A stretch of 21,008 nt of DNA, taken from Dactylosporangium sp. AC04546 (GTDB lineage Bacteria; Actinomycetota; Actinomycetes; Mycobacteriales; Micromonosporaceae). Below, in pieces: positions 1-6,920 of the stretch; position 1 is the stretch's first letter, and each line of letters begins with the position of its first letter. The notes under the pieces were generated by a model. The model did no database searches, had not been told where the DNA came from, and saw only the letters and a list, made by a program, of their open reading frames with translations. The stretch lies in contig NZ_JAHYSG010000164.1 in the NCBI RefSeq assembly GCF_022095675.1, forward strand, positions 1 to 21,008, written 5' to 3'. A program made the position numbers and the translations under genes.

Positions 1-599
1 GCGACGACCCGGGCGGCGCCACCCCGACGTCCGGCAGCCAGTCGACCGGCGTCCAGGGCGCCGCGGGCAAGTACGTCATGACCAAGCTCCCCGCCAACCT
101 GTGCGAGATCGCGGACGTGGCCGCGATCGCCGCCCAGTACCCGACCGCGACCGGCGAGCCGGGCGCCCAGCGCCAGCTGACCACGGTCTTCGGCTACAGC
201 ATCTGCACCATCACCAGGACGAAGAACGAGACCAGCCCGACCGGCTTCCAGTCGGCGACGGTCAGCTTCAACGCCCAGGTGTACGCCGACCTGGGCACCG
301 CCGGCACCACCTTCACGACGATGGCCGAGAACGCCCGCCTCAACAGCGAGGTGACCAATGTCGGCGGCCTGGGCGAACAGGCCGTCGCCTACGAACAGCA
401 CACGAGCACCGACCTGGAGAAGCGCACCCTGACCCTGGTCGTGACCGCCCGCGACAACAACCTGATCTGGACGACCAACCTGACCCTGACCCGCGCGGAC
501 GCGGTCGGCTGGACCGCCCAGGAGAAGGCCGCGCTGCGCGACAAGACGATCGAGTCCACGAAGGCCACCTTCAAGAAGGCCGTGGCCTCCCTCGCCTGA
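1..599 (+). CDS. Hypothetical exported/lipoprotein-like protein, C-terminal part (5' end outside window)
   Basis: The reading frame is already open at the left edge (first full codon at base 3) and ends with TGA at 597-599, so the start lies outside the window. An ATG at 78 is internal: the codons before it encode a Gly/Ser/Thr/Gln-rich linker, typical of the stretch between a lipoprotein signal or membrane anchor and a folded domain. The domain of about 170 residues contains two cysteines (in LPANLCEIAD and GYSICTITR) that could form a disulfide, and many Thr/Asn residues as in secreted actinobacterial proteins. It loosely resembles DUF3558-type or sensor-domain lipoproteins, but I cannot assign a family with certainty. 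No catalytic motif is visible. Function unknown; probably acts outside the membrane. Confidence 0.75.
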   Translation, partial: DDPGGATPTSGSQSTGVQGAAGKYVMTKLPANLCEIADVAAIAAQYPTATGEPGAQRQLTTVFGYSICTITRTKNETSPTGFQSATVSFNAQVYADLGTAGTTFTTMAENARLNSEVTNVGGLGEQAVAYEQHTSTDLEKRTLTLVVTARDNNLIWTTNLTLTRADAVGWTAQEKAALRDKTIESTKATFKKAVASLA

Positions 600-730
600 C
601 CACGGCCCTGGTCCATGTTCAGCATGTGCACGGCGGGCCCTCTCGACCACGTTTCCACCCCAGCCCGACGGGTAGCTGCCGCCGTGCCGGGCCGGCGTTC
701 GGTGTCCTGCTCCCGCCGGCGCGGCTGGTT

Positions 731-794
731 GGTGGGGTGTCAGCACCACGGCCGGGCGGGCAGGTTTGGGGGTTCCTGCCCGTTCGGCCCCACC
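731..794. other. Nested stem-loop: outer 7-bp and inner 8-bp perfect stems
   Basis: The outer arms are GGTGGGG (731-737) and CCCCACC (788-794). The inner arms are CGGGCAGG (757-764) and CCTGCCCG (775-782), closing a 10-nt loop. The inner hairpin could act as a transcription terminator for the gene ending at 599, though no T-run follows. The nested arrangement could also be a structured RNA on either strand. Confidence 0.45.
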
Positions 795-913
795 CGCAAG
801 GGTTAATCCGTACGGCGCCGCGGGATGGCCGTTCGGTGGTTCGTGTGTGGCATGCAGAGTTTCCGGGCGTGTTACCTCACGGCCGGACGGTCGTCGGCGG
901 TAGATGTGACTGG

Positions 914-987
914 GGGTCGGCGTGGCAGCAGGTGGCTCCCGCCGGGAATCACCGCCTCCCGCAGCACGGCCGTGGCCACGCCGACCC
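914..987. other. Perfect 13-bp inverted repeat enclosing 48 nt
   Basis: The arms GGGTCGGCGTGGC (914-926) and GCCACGCCGACCC (975-987) are exact reverse complements. The 48-nt interior holds further self-complementary pieces: TCCC-GCC-GGGA, AGGTGG opposite CCGCCT, and the palindrome CACGGCCGTG. The element starts 52 nt past the stop of the DUF6493-like gene on the minus strand, so it could be a 3'-UTR stem or terminator for that operon. It could also be a small structured RNA or a remnant of a tiny inverted-repeat element; no target-site duplication is evident. Confidence 0.5.
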
Positions 988-1013
988 AACTTCGCCCACG
1001 GACACCGGCAGCG

Positions 1014-1061
1014 GATCAGCCAGCCGGGCCGAGCGTTGATCAGCCGGCCGGGCCGAGCGTT
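1014..1061. repeat. 24-bp tandem duplication spanning the stop of the DUF6493-like gene
   Basis: Bases 1014-1037 and 1038-1061 are adjacent 24-nt copies differing at one base (A/G at the ninth position). The minus-strand stop (TGA, 1040-1042) lies in the second copy, and the first copy carries an identical in-frame stop at 1016-1018. The duplication therefore leaves the protein unchanged but duplicates its last codons into the 3' UTR. Confidence 0.85.
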
Positions 1062-3895
1062 GACGACAGGGCCGACGAGAGGCGGCGGGCCTCGGTGAGT
1101 AATCGGGACGAGCCGCGGCGGGCGGCCAGGTCGGCCAGGCCGGGCACCGTGGCGCGGCTCGCCGTGGCCGTGGCGGTCTCGGCGGCCAGCGTGAGCAGGT
1201 CGGGAGTGCCGCGCGGCGGGGTCGGGGCGGCGAGCAGGGCCGGCAGCGCCGCCTCCAGGATCCGCCAGACGGTCAGCGGGGCGCCGGCCGTCGCGGCGTC
1301 GCGTAACGGCTGGGTGGCGCGCGACACCGGGGCCATCGACGCCGCGCCCAGGGTGCCCAGGTGGGTGCCGACCGCCGGGGCGTCGAGGTCGCCGGCGGCG
1401 GCCAGCATGAGCAGGGCGTCGAGGGCGGACGTGCGATCGGACTCGTGGCGGGACACGAGCCCGTACGCCAGCGCCACCGGCAGCGCCGGCGACCCGTCGC
1501 CCGTGCACTCGGCCAGCAGGGGCAGGACCGCGGCCGAGCCGCGCTCGTCCAGGTCCGCGGCGGCGGCGACCTCCGGCACGAGGTAGGCAGCGGCCAGCGC
1601 ACGGTATCCGGGCATGACCGACGGCCACAGCCCCGCCGCGTCGCCGACGAACGCGCGCAGCGGCGGGATAGGGAATGCGAGCAGCAGCGCCGGGTCGTCG
1701 GGGTGCCACATACGCTCCATCGAGACCTGAATGCGGTCGCCGTGCGCCCACCGGTCGTGGCGCACGTCCCGCGGCTGCACGCGGGTGGTGTCGGCGACGG
1801 TGAAGACCGGCGTCGGCAGGCCACCCGCGCGCAGCCAGGCCGCGAGGCGGTCGCCGCCCGGGGTACGCAGGGCTGCGGCGCGGGCGGCGAGCGGCTCGTC
1901 GACCGCCGGCGGCAGTCGCAGCAGCGCCTGGGTGAGGTCCCAGTCCCAGGGCTGGTCGTCGCCGAGCGCGGCCAGCCGGTCGAGCAGCACGGCTGGTTCG
2001 AGCGCGCCGACGGCCGACGTCGGCGCGGCGAGCAGGCCGCCGGGGCGGGCGGTCGGCCCGTCGAACCCGCCCCCGTACAGCCCCACCTCGGCCATCCGGG
2101 CCCGCAGCAGCCGCTGCGGCGGGGGCACGTGGGAGTCCGCCGGGGGCTGCTGGGCCGAGCCGCCGCGCCGCATCGCCGCCAGGTTGGCCGCCCAGCGCCC
2201 GCGGTGGTCCCGTGGGCCGTTCCTGTCGATCGCCGACCAGACCGCGGCGAACAGCAGCGACGGCGGGTGGAAGCCCGGGTCGCCGGCATACTGCCCGTGG
2301 CGCTCGACGACCGGCATGAGCGACTTCGCGACCCGGTCACGGTCGGCGCCGGCGAGCCGCACCACGCCGTCGAGCACCCGCTCGAGGGCGGTCGCCGGCG
2401 GTGTCCGCCAGTCGGAGAGCGCGGCCAGCTCCTCCGCCAGCTCGTCCGGGTCGGTGATCGGCGCCGGCATGGGCGCGGGCCCGGCAGGCGGCGGCAGGTC
2501 ATCACGCGAGCCGAAGAGCGCGGCTCCGGCGAGAAGGGCCGAGTCGAGGCCCACCGCGCCGGCTCCGGCGGCAACGCCCGCGCCCAAGGCGCCGGCCTGG
2601 GCCCCAGCTCCGACCGCGAGGGCCGTCCCTGACCCGATGCCGGCCGCCCCGGCTCCGGCGCCCCCGGCTCCGTTTGCCTCGGCTCCACCGGCTGCCTGGG
2701 CTCCGGCGGCTCCGGCTCCGTGGGCCCCAGTTCCGTTGTCCCCGGCTCCTGCGGCGGCCTCGGCTCCGGCTGGTCCGAGTCCGTTGGCTCCGGCTCCGGT
2801 GGGTCCTGCCCCGGCGGCTCCGGCGGGGGACCGGCTGTGCTTCGCGGCGAGCGTGGCGGCGCGCTCGCGGATGTCGATGGCGTCGTGGGAGCAGGCGACG
2901 GCGATGGCGGCGGCGAACTCGGCGGCCCGGCCTGGGTGGCGGGCCGCGGCCCGGTCGAGCCAGGTCAGCTGGGCCCGGACCAGGCCCTTGTCGGGGCGCA
3001 GCAGGACCGCGGCCGAGGCGTCGAGCAGCGCGTCGGGCTCGGCCGCGTCGGCGTCGCGCAGCGCCTTCTGGGCCATGCCTGCCGCCTGCGCCGACCCGTC
3101 GGCGAGCAGCCGCAGGTAGTCGCGGGCGCGGGCGGTGATCTCCGCGGGCGTGGGCGCCAGGGCCTCGTGGAGCGCGAGCAGCCCGCGCTGGGCGCTCGGC
3201 CGGCCGCCGCGCAGCAGGCCGGCCACGCAGCCGTCCAGCAGCGCGGCCCGGTCGAGCCGCTGCTCGGTGGCGAGCGTGGCCAGGGCCCGCACGAGCCCGA
3301 GCCGCCCGTCATGGTGCGCCTCGTACAGCAGCAGGCCGGCCGGCACGTCGTCGAGCTCGAACACCGCCGGCAGCAGCGCGTCGAGGAACGGGTCGGTGCG
3401 CAGCCGGTCGAGCACCGGCTGCGGGCGAGCGTTTGCCGCACCGGGGAACATGAGGTGGGCGAGCCAGCCGCGGACGAAGTTCTCGTTCGTGGGTGGGGCC
3501 GCGCCAGCGACGAGCCCGGCGACGAACGGCCAGCGGGGGAGGTCGTCCCGCGTGAACGAGGCCGCCATCCGGTGGGCCAGGTCGGGCAGCCAGCTCACTC
3601 CCCGCGCCTCCGCGACGGCGCGCACCGGCACGAGCGCCTCGCCGCGCACGGTCACGGCCGAGCGGGCCAGGATCTTCGCGGCCGCCGCGGCGCTCGGCGC
3701 GCAGCCCACCGTCGCGACGGCGAGGGCGGCCGCGTCGTCGCCCCACCACCAGTTGTCGCGGCGGCGCTTGACATACGCCGTGAGCTCGACCGCCAGCTGC
3801 GCCCGCTGGGCGTCGTCGAACCCCTGGAACGCCGCCGCGGTCGCGTCGACCCGCCCGTCGGTCACCAGCTCGAAGTCGAACAGCCCGGCGGTCAT
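1040..3895 (-). CDS. DUF6493-like helical-repeat protein, partner of the SWIM protein
   Basis: About 951 residues, starting at ATG 3893-3895, which overlaps the upstream SWIM gene's TGA as ATGA; this indicates translational coupling and fixes the start. A longer open frame exists upstream, but it is Arg/Pro-rich and antisense-like, so it was not used. The protein is almost wholly Leu/Ala-rich amphipathic helices, as in HEAT-type solenoids. Its N-terminal half has blocks such as RTDPFLDALLPAVFE, LDRAALLDGCVAGLLRGG and LHEALAPTPAEITARARDYL, which I recognise as the DUF6493 family commonly next to SWIM proteins in actinobacteria. Residues about 353-460 form a low-complexity Ala/Gly tract that looks like an insertion. 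The C-terminal half resumes with helical repeats. No enzymatic motif is visible. Probably a scaffold or adaptor; molecular function unknown. Confidence 0.85.
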   Translation of the reverse strand: MTAGLFDFELVTDGRVDATAAAFQGFDDAQRAQLAVELTAYVKRRRDNWWWGDDAAALAVATVGCAPSAAAAAKILARSAVTVRGEALVPVRAVAEARGVSWLPDLAHRMAASFTRDDLPRWPFVAGLVAGAAPPTNENFVRGWLAHLMFPGAANARPQPVLDRLRTDPFLDALLPAVFELDDVPAGLLLYEAHHDGRLGLVRALATLATEQRLDRAALLDGCVAGLLRGGRPSAQRGLLALHEALAPTPAEITARARDYLRLLADGSAQAAGMAQKALRDADAAEPDALLDASAAVLLRPDKGLVRAQLTWLDRAAARHPGRAAEFAAAIAVACSHDAIDIRERAATLAAKHSRSPAGAAGAGPTGAGANGLGPAGAEAAAGAGDNGTGAHGAGAAGAQAAGGAEANGAGGAGAGAAGIGSGTALAVGAGAQAGALGAGVAAGAGAVGLDSALLAGAALFGSRDDLPPPAGPAPMPAPITDPDELAEELAALSDWRTPPATALERVLDGVVRLAGADRDRVAKSLMPVVERHGQYAGDPGFHPPSLLFAAVWSAIDRNGPRDHRGRWAANLAAMRRGGSAQQPPADSHVPPPQRLLRARMAEVGLYGGGFDGPTARPGGLLAAPTSAVGALEPAVLLDRLAALGDDQPWDWDLTQALLRLPPAVDEPLAARAAALRTPGGDRLAAWLRAGGLPTPVFTVADTTRVQPRDVRHDRWAHGDRIQVSMERMWHPDDPALLLAFPIPPLRAFVGDAAGLWPSVMPGYRALAAAYLVPEVAAAADLDERGSAAVLPLLAECTGDGSPALPVALAYGLVSRHESDRTSALDALLMLAAAGDLDAPAVGTHLGTLGAASMAPVSRATQPLRDAATAGAPLTVWRILEAALPALLAAPTPPRGTPDLLTLAAETATATASRATVPGLADLAARRGSSRLLTEARRLSSALSSTLGPAG
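2510..2840 (-). repeat. Degenerate GC-rich repeat coding an Ala/Gly-rich linker
   Basis: Inside the DUF6493-like gene, the sense strand contains many imperfect repeats of GGAGCC/CCGGAGCC, translated as Ala-Gly-Ala-Gly with occasional Asn, Thr and Pro. GGA glycine codons are frequent here but uncommon in the rest of the gene, suggesting growth by slippage rather than ordinary selection. The tract probably forms a flexible linker between two helical halves. Confidence 0.75.
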
Positions 3896-5220
3896 GCCGG
3901 CACCCGCACCGTCATCGACACCGCGAGGGCGTGCTTGCAGGGGCCGCGGTCGCCGCGATGTTTCGCCCACCACGGGCAGGTGCAGGTGAAACCGCCGTCG
4001 GGCAGGCGGCGCACCCGATACACCTGGTCGCCGCTGCGCACCGTCGCCGCCGTGTCGCCGTCGAGCTCGACCGCGCCCGCGTCGACCAGGGCCCGCGCGC
4101 CGGCGAGCCGTGGGTTGTCGCGCTCGGCCCGGCCCGCCTCGTAGGGCATGACGCGGTGGAAATACGCCGCCTCGGCGACGTCGAACCCGACCCGCCCGGC
4201 CGTGCCGAGCTGGGCCAGCGCGCCGCGGACCCGCTCGGCGCCGAGGCCCGCCGCGGTGGCGAGGGCGTCGACGTCGATCGTCGGGTCCCACGACAGCAGC
4301 GCGCTCACCAGCTCGGCGTCGTCGGTCACGTCGTCACCGGCCAGCGCGGCGAGCGCCGCGCCCTCGCCGGAGAACCCGCGATAGGGCTCCGGCGACAGCG
4401 TCAGCGACAGCCGCAGCGCGCCCGTGTCGAGCTCCCAGGTGCTGGCGACCGGCGCCGACCCGGCCCGGACGGTCGGCCCGTAGACCCGCAGCGACGTCGC
4501 GAACCGCAGCATCCCGCGCAGCGCAGCCAGCCGCCCGGCGCCGGCCAGGCACACCGCGCCCGGCGCCGGCCGCGAGGTGAGCCGCAGCGTCCGCCCGGCC
4601 GGCACCGCCCACAGCACCGACCGGTCGCTCGCGCCCGGCAGCCGGCGCAGGAACGCGGCCGCCTCCGCCGCCGGCAGCTCGGCCCGCGGTTCGAACGCCG
4701 ACGCCAGCACGTGCACCTCGGCGAACCCGCCCAGCCACCGCGCCGGCAGCGGCACCTTCCGCTCGACCACCGAGCCATCCATTGTGGACACCGTGAGGTC
4801 GTCGGGGCCGACCGAGAGGTGCAGCGGCTCGATCCCGGACACCCGGGCGAGCGCCTCCCGCAGCGGCCGGTTGACGTCGACGTTGGTCGTGCCGTGTGCG
4901 ACGATCTCGCCGTCGAGCCCGGCCGGCAACGCGTCCAGCCGTGCGTAGACCCCGCAGCAGCCCGAGAACGACTCGAACCGCAGGCGGTCTTCGCTGCCGG
5001 TGACGACCGGGTCGAGGCTCGCCGGGCTGGCCGGCTGGAAATATCGCGTGCGCGCCACCTCGGCGACGGCCAGCAGCCCGGCCGCCGCGGCCTGCGGCGT
5101 CGTGAGGAAGCCGGAGAAGAACCGGGGGTTGGCGGCCGGCCCGCCGCACGTCTGCAGCGCCACTCCGGAGCCGGTCAGTCCGGAGGGGGCGAGATACCGA
5201 TACGTCTGCACCGCGTTCAC
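3892..5220 (-). CDS. SWIM zinc-finger family protein
   Basis: 442 residues from GTG at 5218-5220. The C-terminus carries a SWIM motif, C413-x-C415-x12-C428-x-H430 (FTCTCPWWAK ... GPCKHALAV), a zinc-binding module associated with nucleic-acid or protein binding. The remaining roughly 400 residues have no recognised catalytic motif. A small helical segment around 300-345 (LVSALLSWDPTIDVDALATA) looks winged-helix-like, which is inference. The gene ends by overlapping the DUF6493-like gene (ATGA), so the two products are expected at similar levels and may act together. In other bacteria SWIM proteins of this kind often lie near MoxR ATPase and vWA genes; neither is present here. There is no clear Shine-Dalgarno site, but a TATGGT -10 element lies 8 nt upstream, suggesting a leaderless message. 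The Lrp-type gene ends only 43 nt upstream, so read-through is possible. Confidence 0.88.
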   Translation of the reverse strand: MNAVQTYRYLAPSGLTGSGVALQTCGGPAANPRFFSGFLTTPQAAAAGLLAVAEVARTRYFQPASPASLDPVVTGSEDRLRFESFSGCCGVYARLDALPAGLDGEIVAHGTTNVDVNRPLREALARVSGIEPLHLSVGPDDLTVSTMDGSVVERKVPLPARWLGGFAEVHVLASAFEPRAELPAAEAAAFLRRLPGASDRSVLWAVPAGRTLRLTSRPAPGAVCLAGAGRLAALRGMLRFATSLRVYGPTVRAGSAPVASTWELDTGALRLSLTLSPEPYRGFSGEGAALAALAGDDVTDDAELVSALLSWDPTIDVDALATAAGLGAERVRGALAQLGTAGRVGFDVAEAAYFHRVMPYEAGRAERDNPRLAGARALVDAGAVELDGDTAATVRSGDQVYRVRRLPDGGFTCTCPWWAKHRGDRGPCKHALAVSMTVRVPA

Positions 5221-5228
5221 AGCCCCAG

Positions 5229-5234
5229 ACCATA
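5229..5234 (-). promoter_or_regulatory. -10 element TATGGT for the SWIM gene (leaderless)
   Basis: On the minus strand TATGGT is followed by 8 nt and then the GTG start, placing the expected transcription start at or next to the start codon. No good -35 at standard distance was found; a TTGCGG lies about 21 nt upstream. Confidence 0.5.
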
Positions 5235-5263
5235 GCGGCCCCCACCGACAATTTTCCGCAAGA

Positions 5264-5725
5264 TCATTCCAGGGGCGGCGGACGCTGTGGCACCGGTGTC
5301 GAGACGACGATCGACGTCGTCGTCTGGCCGAACAGCAGGAAGCGGTCGAGTACCTCCTCCAGCCCCGCCAGCGACGGGGCGTACACCGTCAGCACGAAGC
5401 AGTCCTCGCCGGTGACCCGCAGGCACTCCACGACCTGCGGCGTCTCGCGCGCCGCCTGTGCCACCGCGGGCAGCTGGCCCGGCCCGGGCCGAACCCGCAC
5501 CAGCGCCGTCACCGGGAGTCCGAAGGCCGCCGGATCGAGCTCCAGGCGGTACCCCTTGATGATCCCGGCCTGCTCCATGCGCTGGACCCGCTCCGTGACC
5601 GCAGGCGCCGACATCCGCACCCGCCGCCCGAGCTCCGACATTGACAGGCGGGGATTGCTGGTGAGCTCGGCGAGCAGTCGCAAGTTGGTCGCGTCGAGCA
5701 GTGGATGCCTGGAATCTGCAGGCAC
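5264..5725 (-). CDS. Lrp/AsnC family transcriptional regulator
   Basis: 153 residues from GTG at 5723-5725, preceded by a strong ribosome site (GGAGGAGG) about 4 nt upstream, the clearest Shine-Dalgarno in the window. The N-terminus is an AsnC-type winged helix: LLDATNLRLLAEL, then helix-turn-helix residues about 27-48 (LSMSELGRRVRMSAPAV), then RMEQAGIIKGY. Residues about 70-145 form the effector-binding (RAM) domain with the conserved GEDCF segment. Family members sense amino acids or related small molecules as dimers or octamers. The gene is divergent from an EamA-type exporter across 62 nt, an arrangement in which Lrp proteins usually control the exporter. A gapped near-palindrome in the shared spacer may be the operator. 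The specific ligand cannot be deduced. Confidence 0.92.
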   Translation of the reverse strand: MPADSRHPLLDATNLRLLAELTSNPRLSMSELGRRVRMSAPAVTERVQRMEQAGIIKGYRLELDPAAFGLPVTALVRVRPGPGQLPAVAQAARETPQVVECLRVTGEDCFVLTVYAPSLAGLEEVLDRFLLFGQTTTSIVVSTPVPQRPPPLE

Positions 5726-5765
5726 AACGCCTCCTCCGCCTTCATTCTTCCCTTCATGTTGTACC
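5721..5765. promoter_or_regulatory. Possible Lrp operator in the divergent spacer
   Basis: GGCACAAC (5721-5728) and GTTGTACC (5758-5765) form an inverted repeat with one mismatch separated by 29 nt, overlapping the regulator's own start region. Spaced half-sites suit Lrp oligomers, but this is inferred from position and symmetry only. Confidence 0.3.
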
Positions 5766-5787
5766 GCCGGCAGCCCACGATCGACCA

Positions 5788-6912
5788 GTGACCACCCGCA
5801 TCCCGGCCCCGGCGCTGCTGGCCGTCAGCGCCGTCTTCCACTACCTCGGACCCGCCTTCGCCGTGCTGCTGTTCGCGCACGTCGATGCCGCCGGCGTCGC
5901 GTGGCTGCGGATCGTCTTCGCCGCCCTGGTGTTCGCCGTGTGGCGCCGCCCGTGGCGGGTCCTGCGCCGGGGCGGCCCGGTGCTGCTCGGGTTCGGTGCG
6001 GCGCTGGCCGCCATGAACACCGTGTTCTACCTCGCGATCGAGCGCCTGCCCCTCGCCACGGTCGGCGCGATCGAGTTCCTCGGCGTCGTCGTCCTGGCCG
6101 CGGCGGGGGTTCGTGGCCCGCGCAACGCCGTCGCGCTCGTCGTCGCGGTCGCCGGAGTGGCGCTGCTGACCGAGGTCCGGCTCGGCGGTGAGCCGCTCGG
6201 GCTGCTCTTCGCGTTCCTCAACTGCGGGCTGTTCATGGTGTACATCACGCTGGGTCATCGACTTGCCACGGAGGCGGTTGGGGGCGGCGTGGACCGGCTG
6301 GGGGCGGCTATGCTGGTGGCCTCGGTGGTGGCAGCCCCGGTCGGGGTTCTCGACGCCGCACCGGCCCTGGTGCATCCCACGTGGCTGCTGGCCGGTCTGG
6401 GCGTCGCCGTGTGCTCCTCCGTGATCCCGTATGTCGCCGACCAGCTCGCGATGGCCCGCGTGCGCCGGTCGACGTTCGCCCTGATGCTCAGCGTCCTGCC
6501 CGCCTCGGCAACGGTTGTCGGCCTCGTGGTGCTGGCCCAGCTGCCGACCGCCCAGGACGTCGCGGGCATCGCTCTGGTCGCGGCCGCGCTGGCCGTCCAC
6601 CGCCCGCCGGAGAGCACGCAGGAGGCAACAGCTCAGGAAGACAGCGCCGAAGGGAACCCGGACGACAGCGCCGAAGGGAACGCGGAGAACAGCGCCCGAG
6701 GAAACGCGGAAGGAGGAAACGCGGAAGACAACGCCCGAGGGAACGCGGAACAGAGCTCCGAAGAGAGCGCGGAAGCGGCTGCGGGAACAAGCGCCGAAGG
6801 GAGCGCGGGGACAGACGCGAGGAGGAGTCCCGGGACCGGTGCGGGAAGCAACAGAGGCGTGGATACGACTGTGAAGGAGGGTGCGGACGAAGGGCGGGTG
6901 GTGGCACCATAA
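5788..6912 (+). CDS. EamA/RhtA-type metabolite exporter with purine-rich low-complexity tail
   Basis: 374 residues from GTG 5788; the frame continues upstream to an ATG at 5701, but that part overlaps the divergent regulator and reads as antisense. Residues about 1-273 contain around ten hydrophobic segments typical of the drug/metabolite transporter superfamily, for example FGAALAAMNTVFYLAIERLP followed by ATVGAIEFLGVVVLAAAGV, as in RhtA-like threonine/homoserine exporters. The usual protein would end near LVAAALAVHRPPE. Here a hydrophilic tail of about 100 residues follows, built from repeated SAEGN/NARGNAE units and probably cytoplasmic. The substrate is unknown; amino acids are plausible given the divergent Lrp gene. 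No ribosome site is obvious before the GTG. The next gene starts 8 nt after the stop, so both probably form one transcript. Confidence 0.88.
   Translation: MTTRIPAPALLAVSAVFHYLGPAFAVLLFAHVDAAGVAWLRIVFAALVFAVWRRPWRVLRRGGPVLLGFGAALAAMNTVFYLAIERLPLATVGAIEFLGVVVLAAAGVRGPRNAVALVVAVAGVALLTEVRLGGEPLGLLFAFLNCGLFMVYITLGHRLATEAVGGGVDRLGAAMLVASVVAAPVGVLDAAPALVHPTWLLAGLGVAVCSSVIPYVADQLAMARVRRSTFALMLSVLPASATVVGLVVLAQLPTAQDVAGIALVAAALAVHRPPESTQEATAQEDSAEGNPDDSAEGNAENSARGNAEGGNAEDNARGNAEQSSEESAEAAAGTSAEGSAGTDARRSPGTGAGSNRGVDTTVKEGADEGRVVAP
6628..6800 (+). repeat. Degenerate purine-rich repeats coding the exporter tail
   Basis: Imperfect copies of a unit close to ACAGCGCCGAAGGGAACGCG recur through the 3' end of the exporter gene. 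They translate to SAEGN, NARGNAE and similar runs. The use of GAA, GGA and AAC codons and the strong purine bias differ from the GC-ending codons of the transporter core. Confidence 0.75.
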
Positions 6913-6920
6913 GGGCTCCC

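Larger units (their letters stand above)
600..1013. other. Long convergent intergenic spacer with two structured elements
   Basis: This stretch lies between the 3' ends of the exported-protein gene (+) and the DUF6493-like gene (-). Short frames here have no ribosome site and an Arg/Pro/Gly-rich composition typical of non-coding GC-rich frames, so I see no gene. It does contain two strong inverted-repeat structures, at 731-794 and 914-987, listed separately. No canonical T-rich intrinsic terminator was found. Confidence 0.6.

Noticed and set aside
914..987. Miniature transposable element
   Set aside because: Arms are perfect, but no flanking target duplication and no second copy are seen in this window; kept only as a possible explanation.
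800..990. Riboswitch (cobalamin-like) in the convergent spacer
   Set aside because: The conserved core boxes are not recognisable, and no gene lies downstream in the right direction for a leader.
1361..4144. Long plus-strand open frames opposite the DUF6493-like gene
   Set aside because: Arg/Gly/Ala-rich composition, no domains, no ribosome sites; these are antisense shadows common in GC-rich DNA.
3896..4291. N-terminal extension making the DUF6493-like protein 1083 residues
   Set aside because: It is Arg/Pro/Gly-rich, out of frame with and fully overlapping the SWIM gene, while ATG 3893-3895 gives a standard ATGA coupling.
5701..5787. Upstream ATG start for the exporter
   Set aside because: The extra 29 residues overlap the Lrp gene start antisense and do not resemble a transporter N-terminus.
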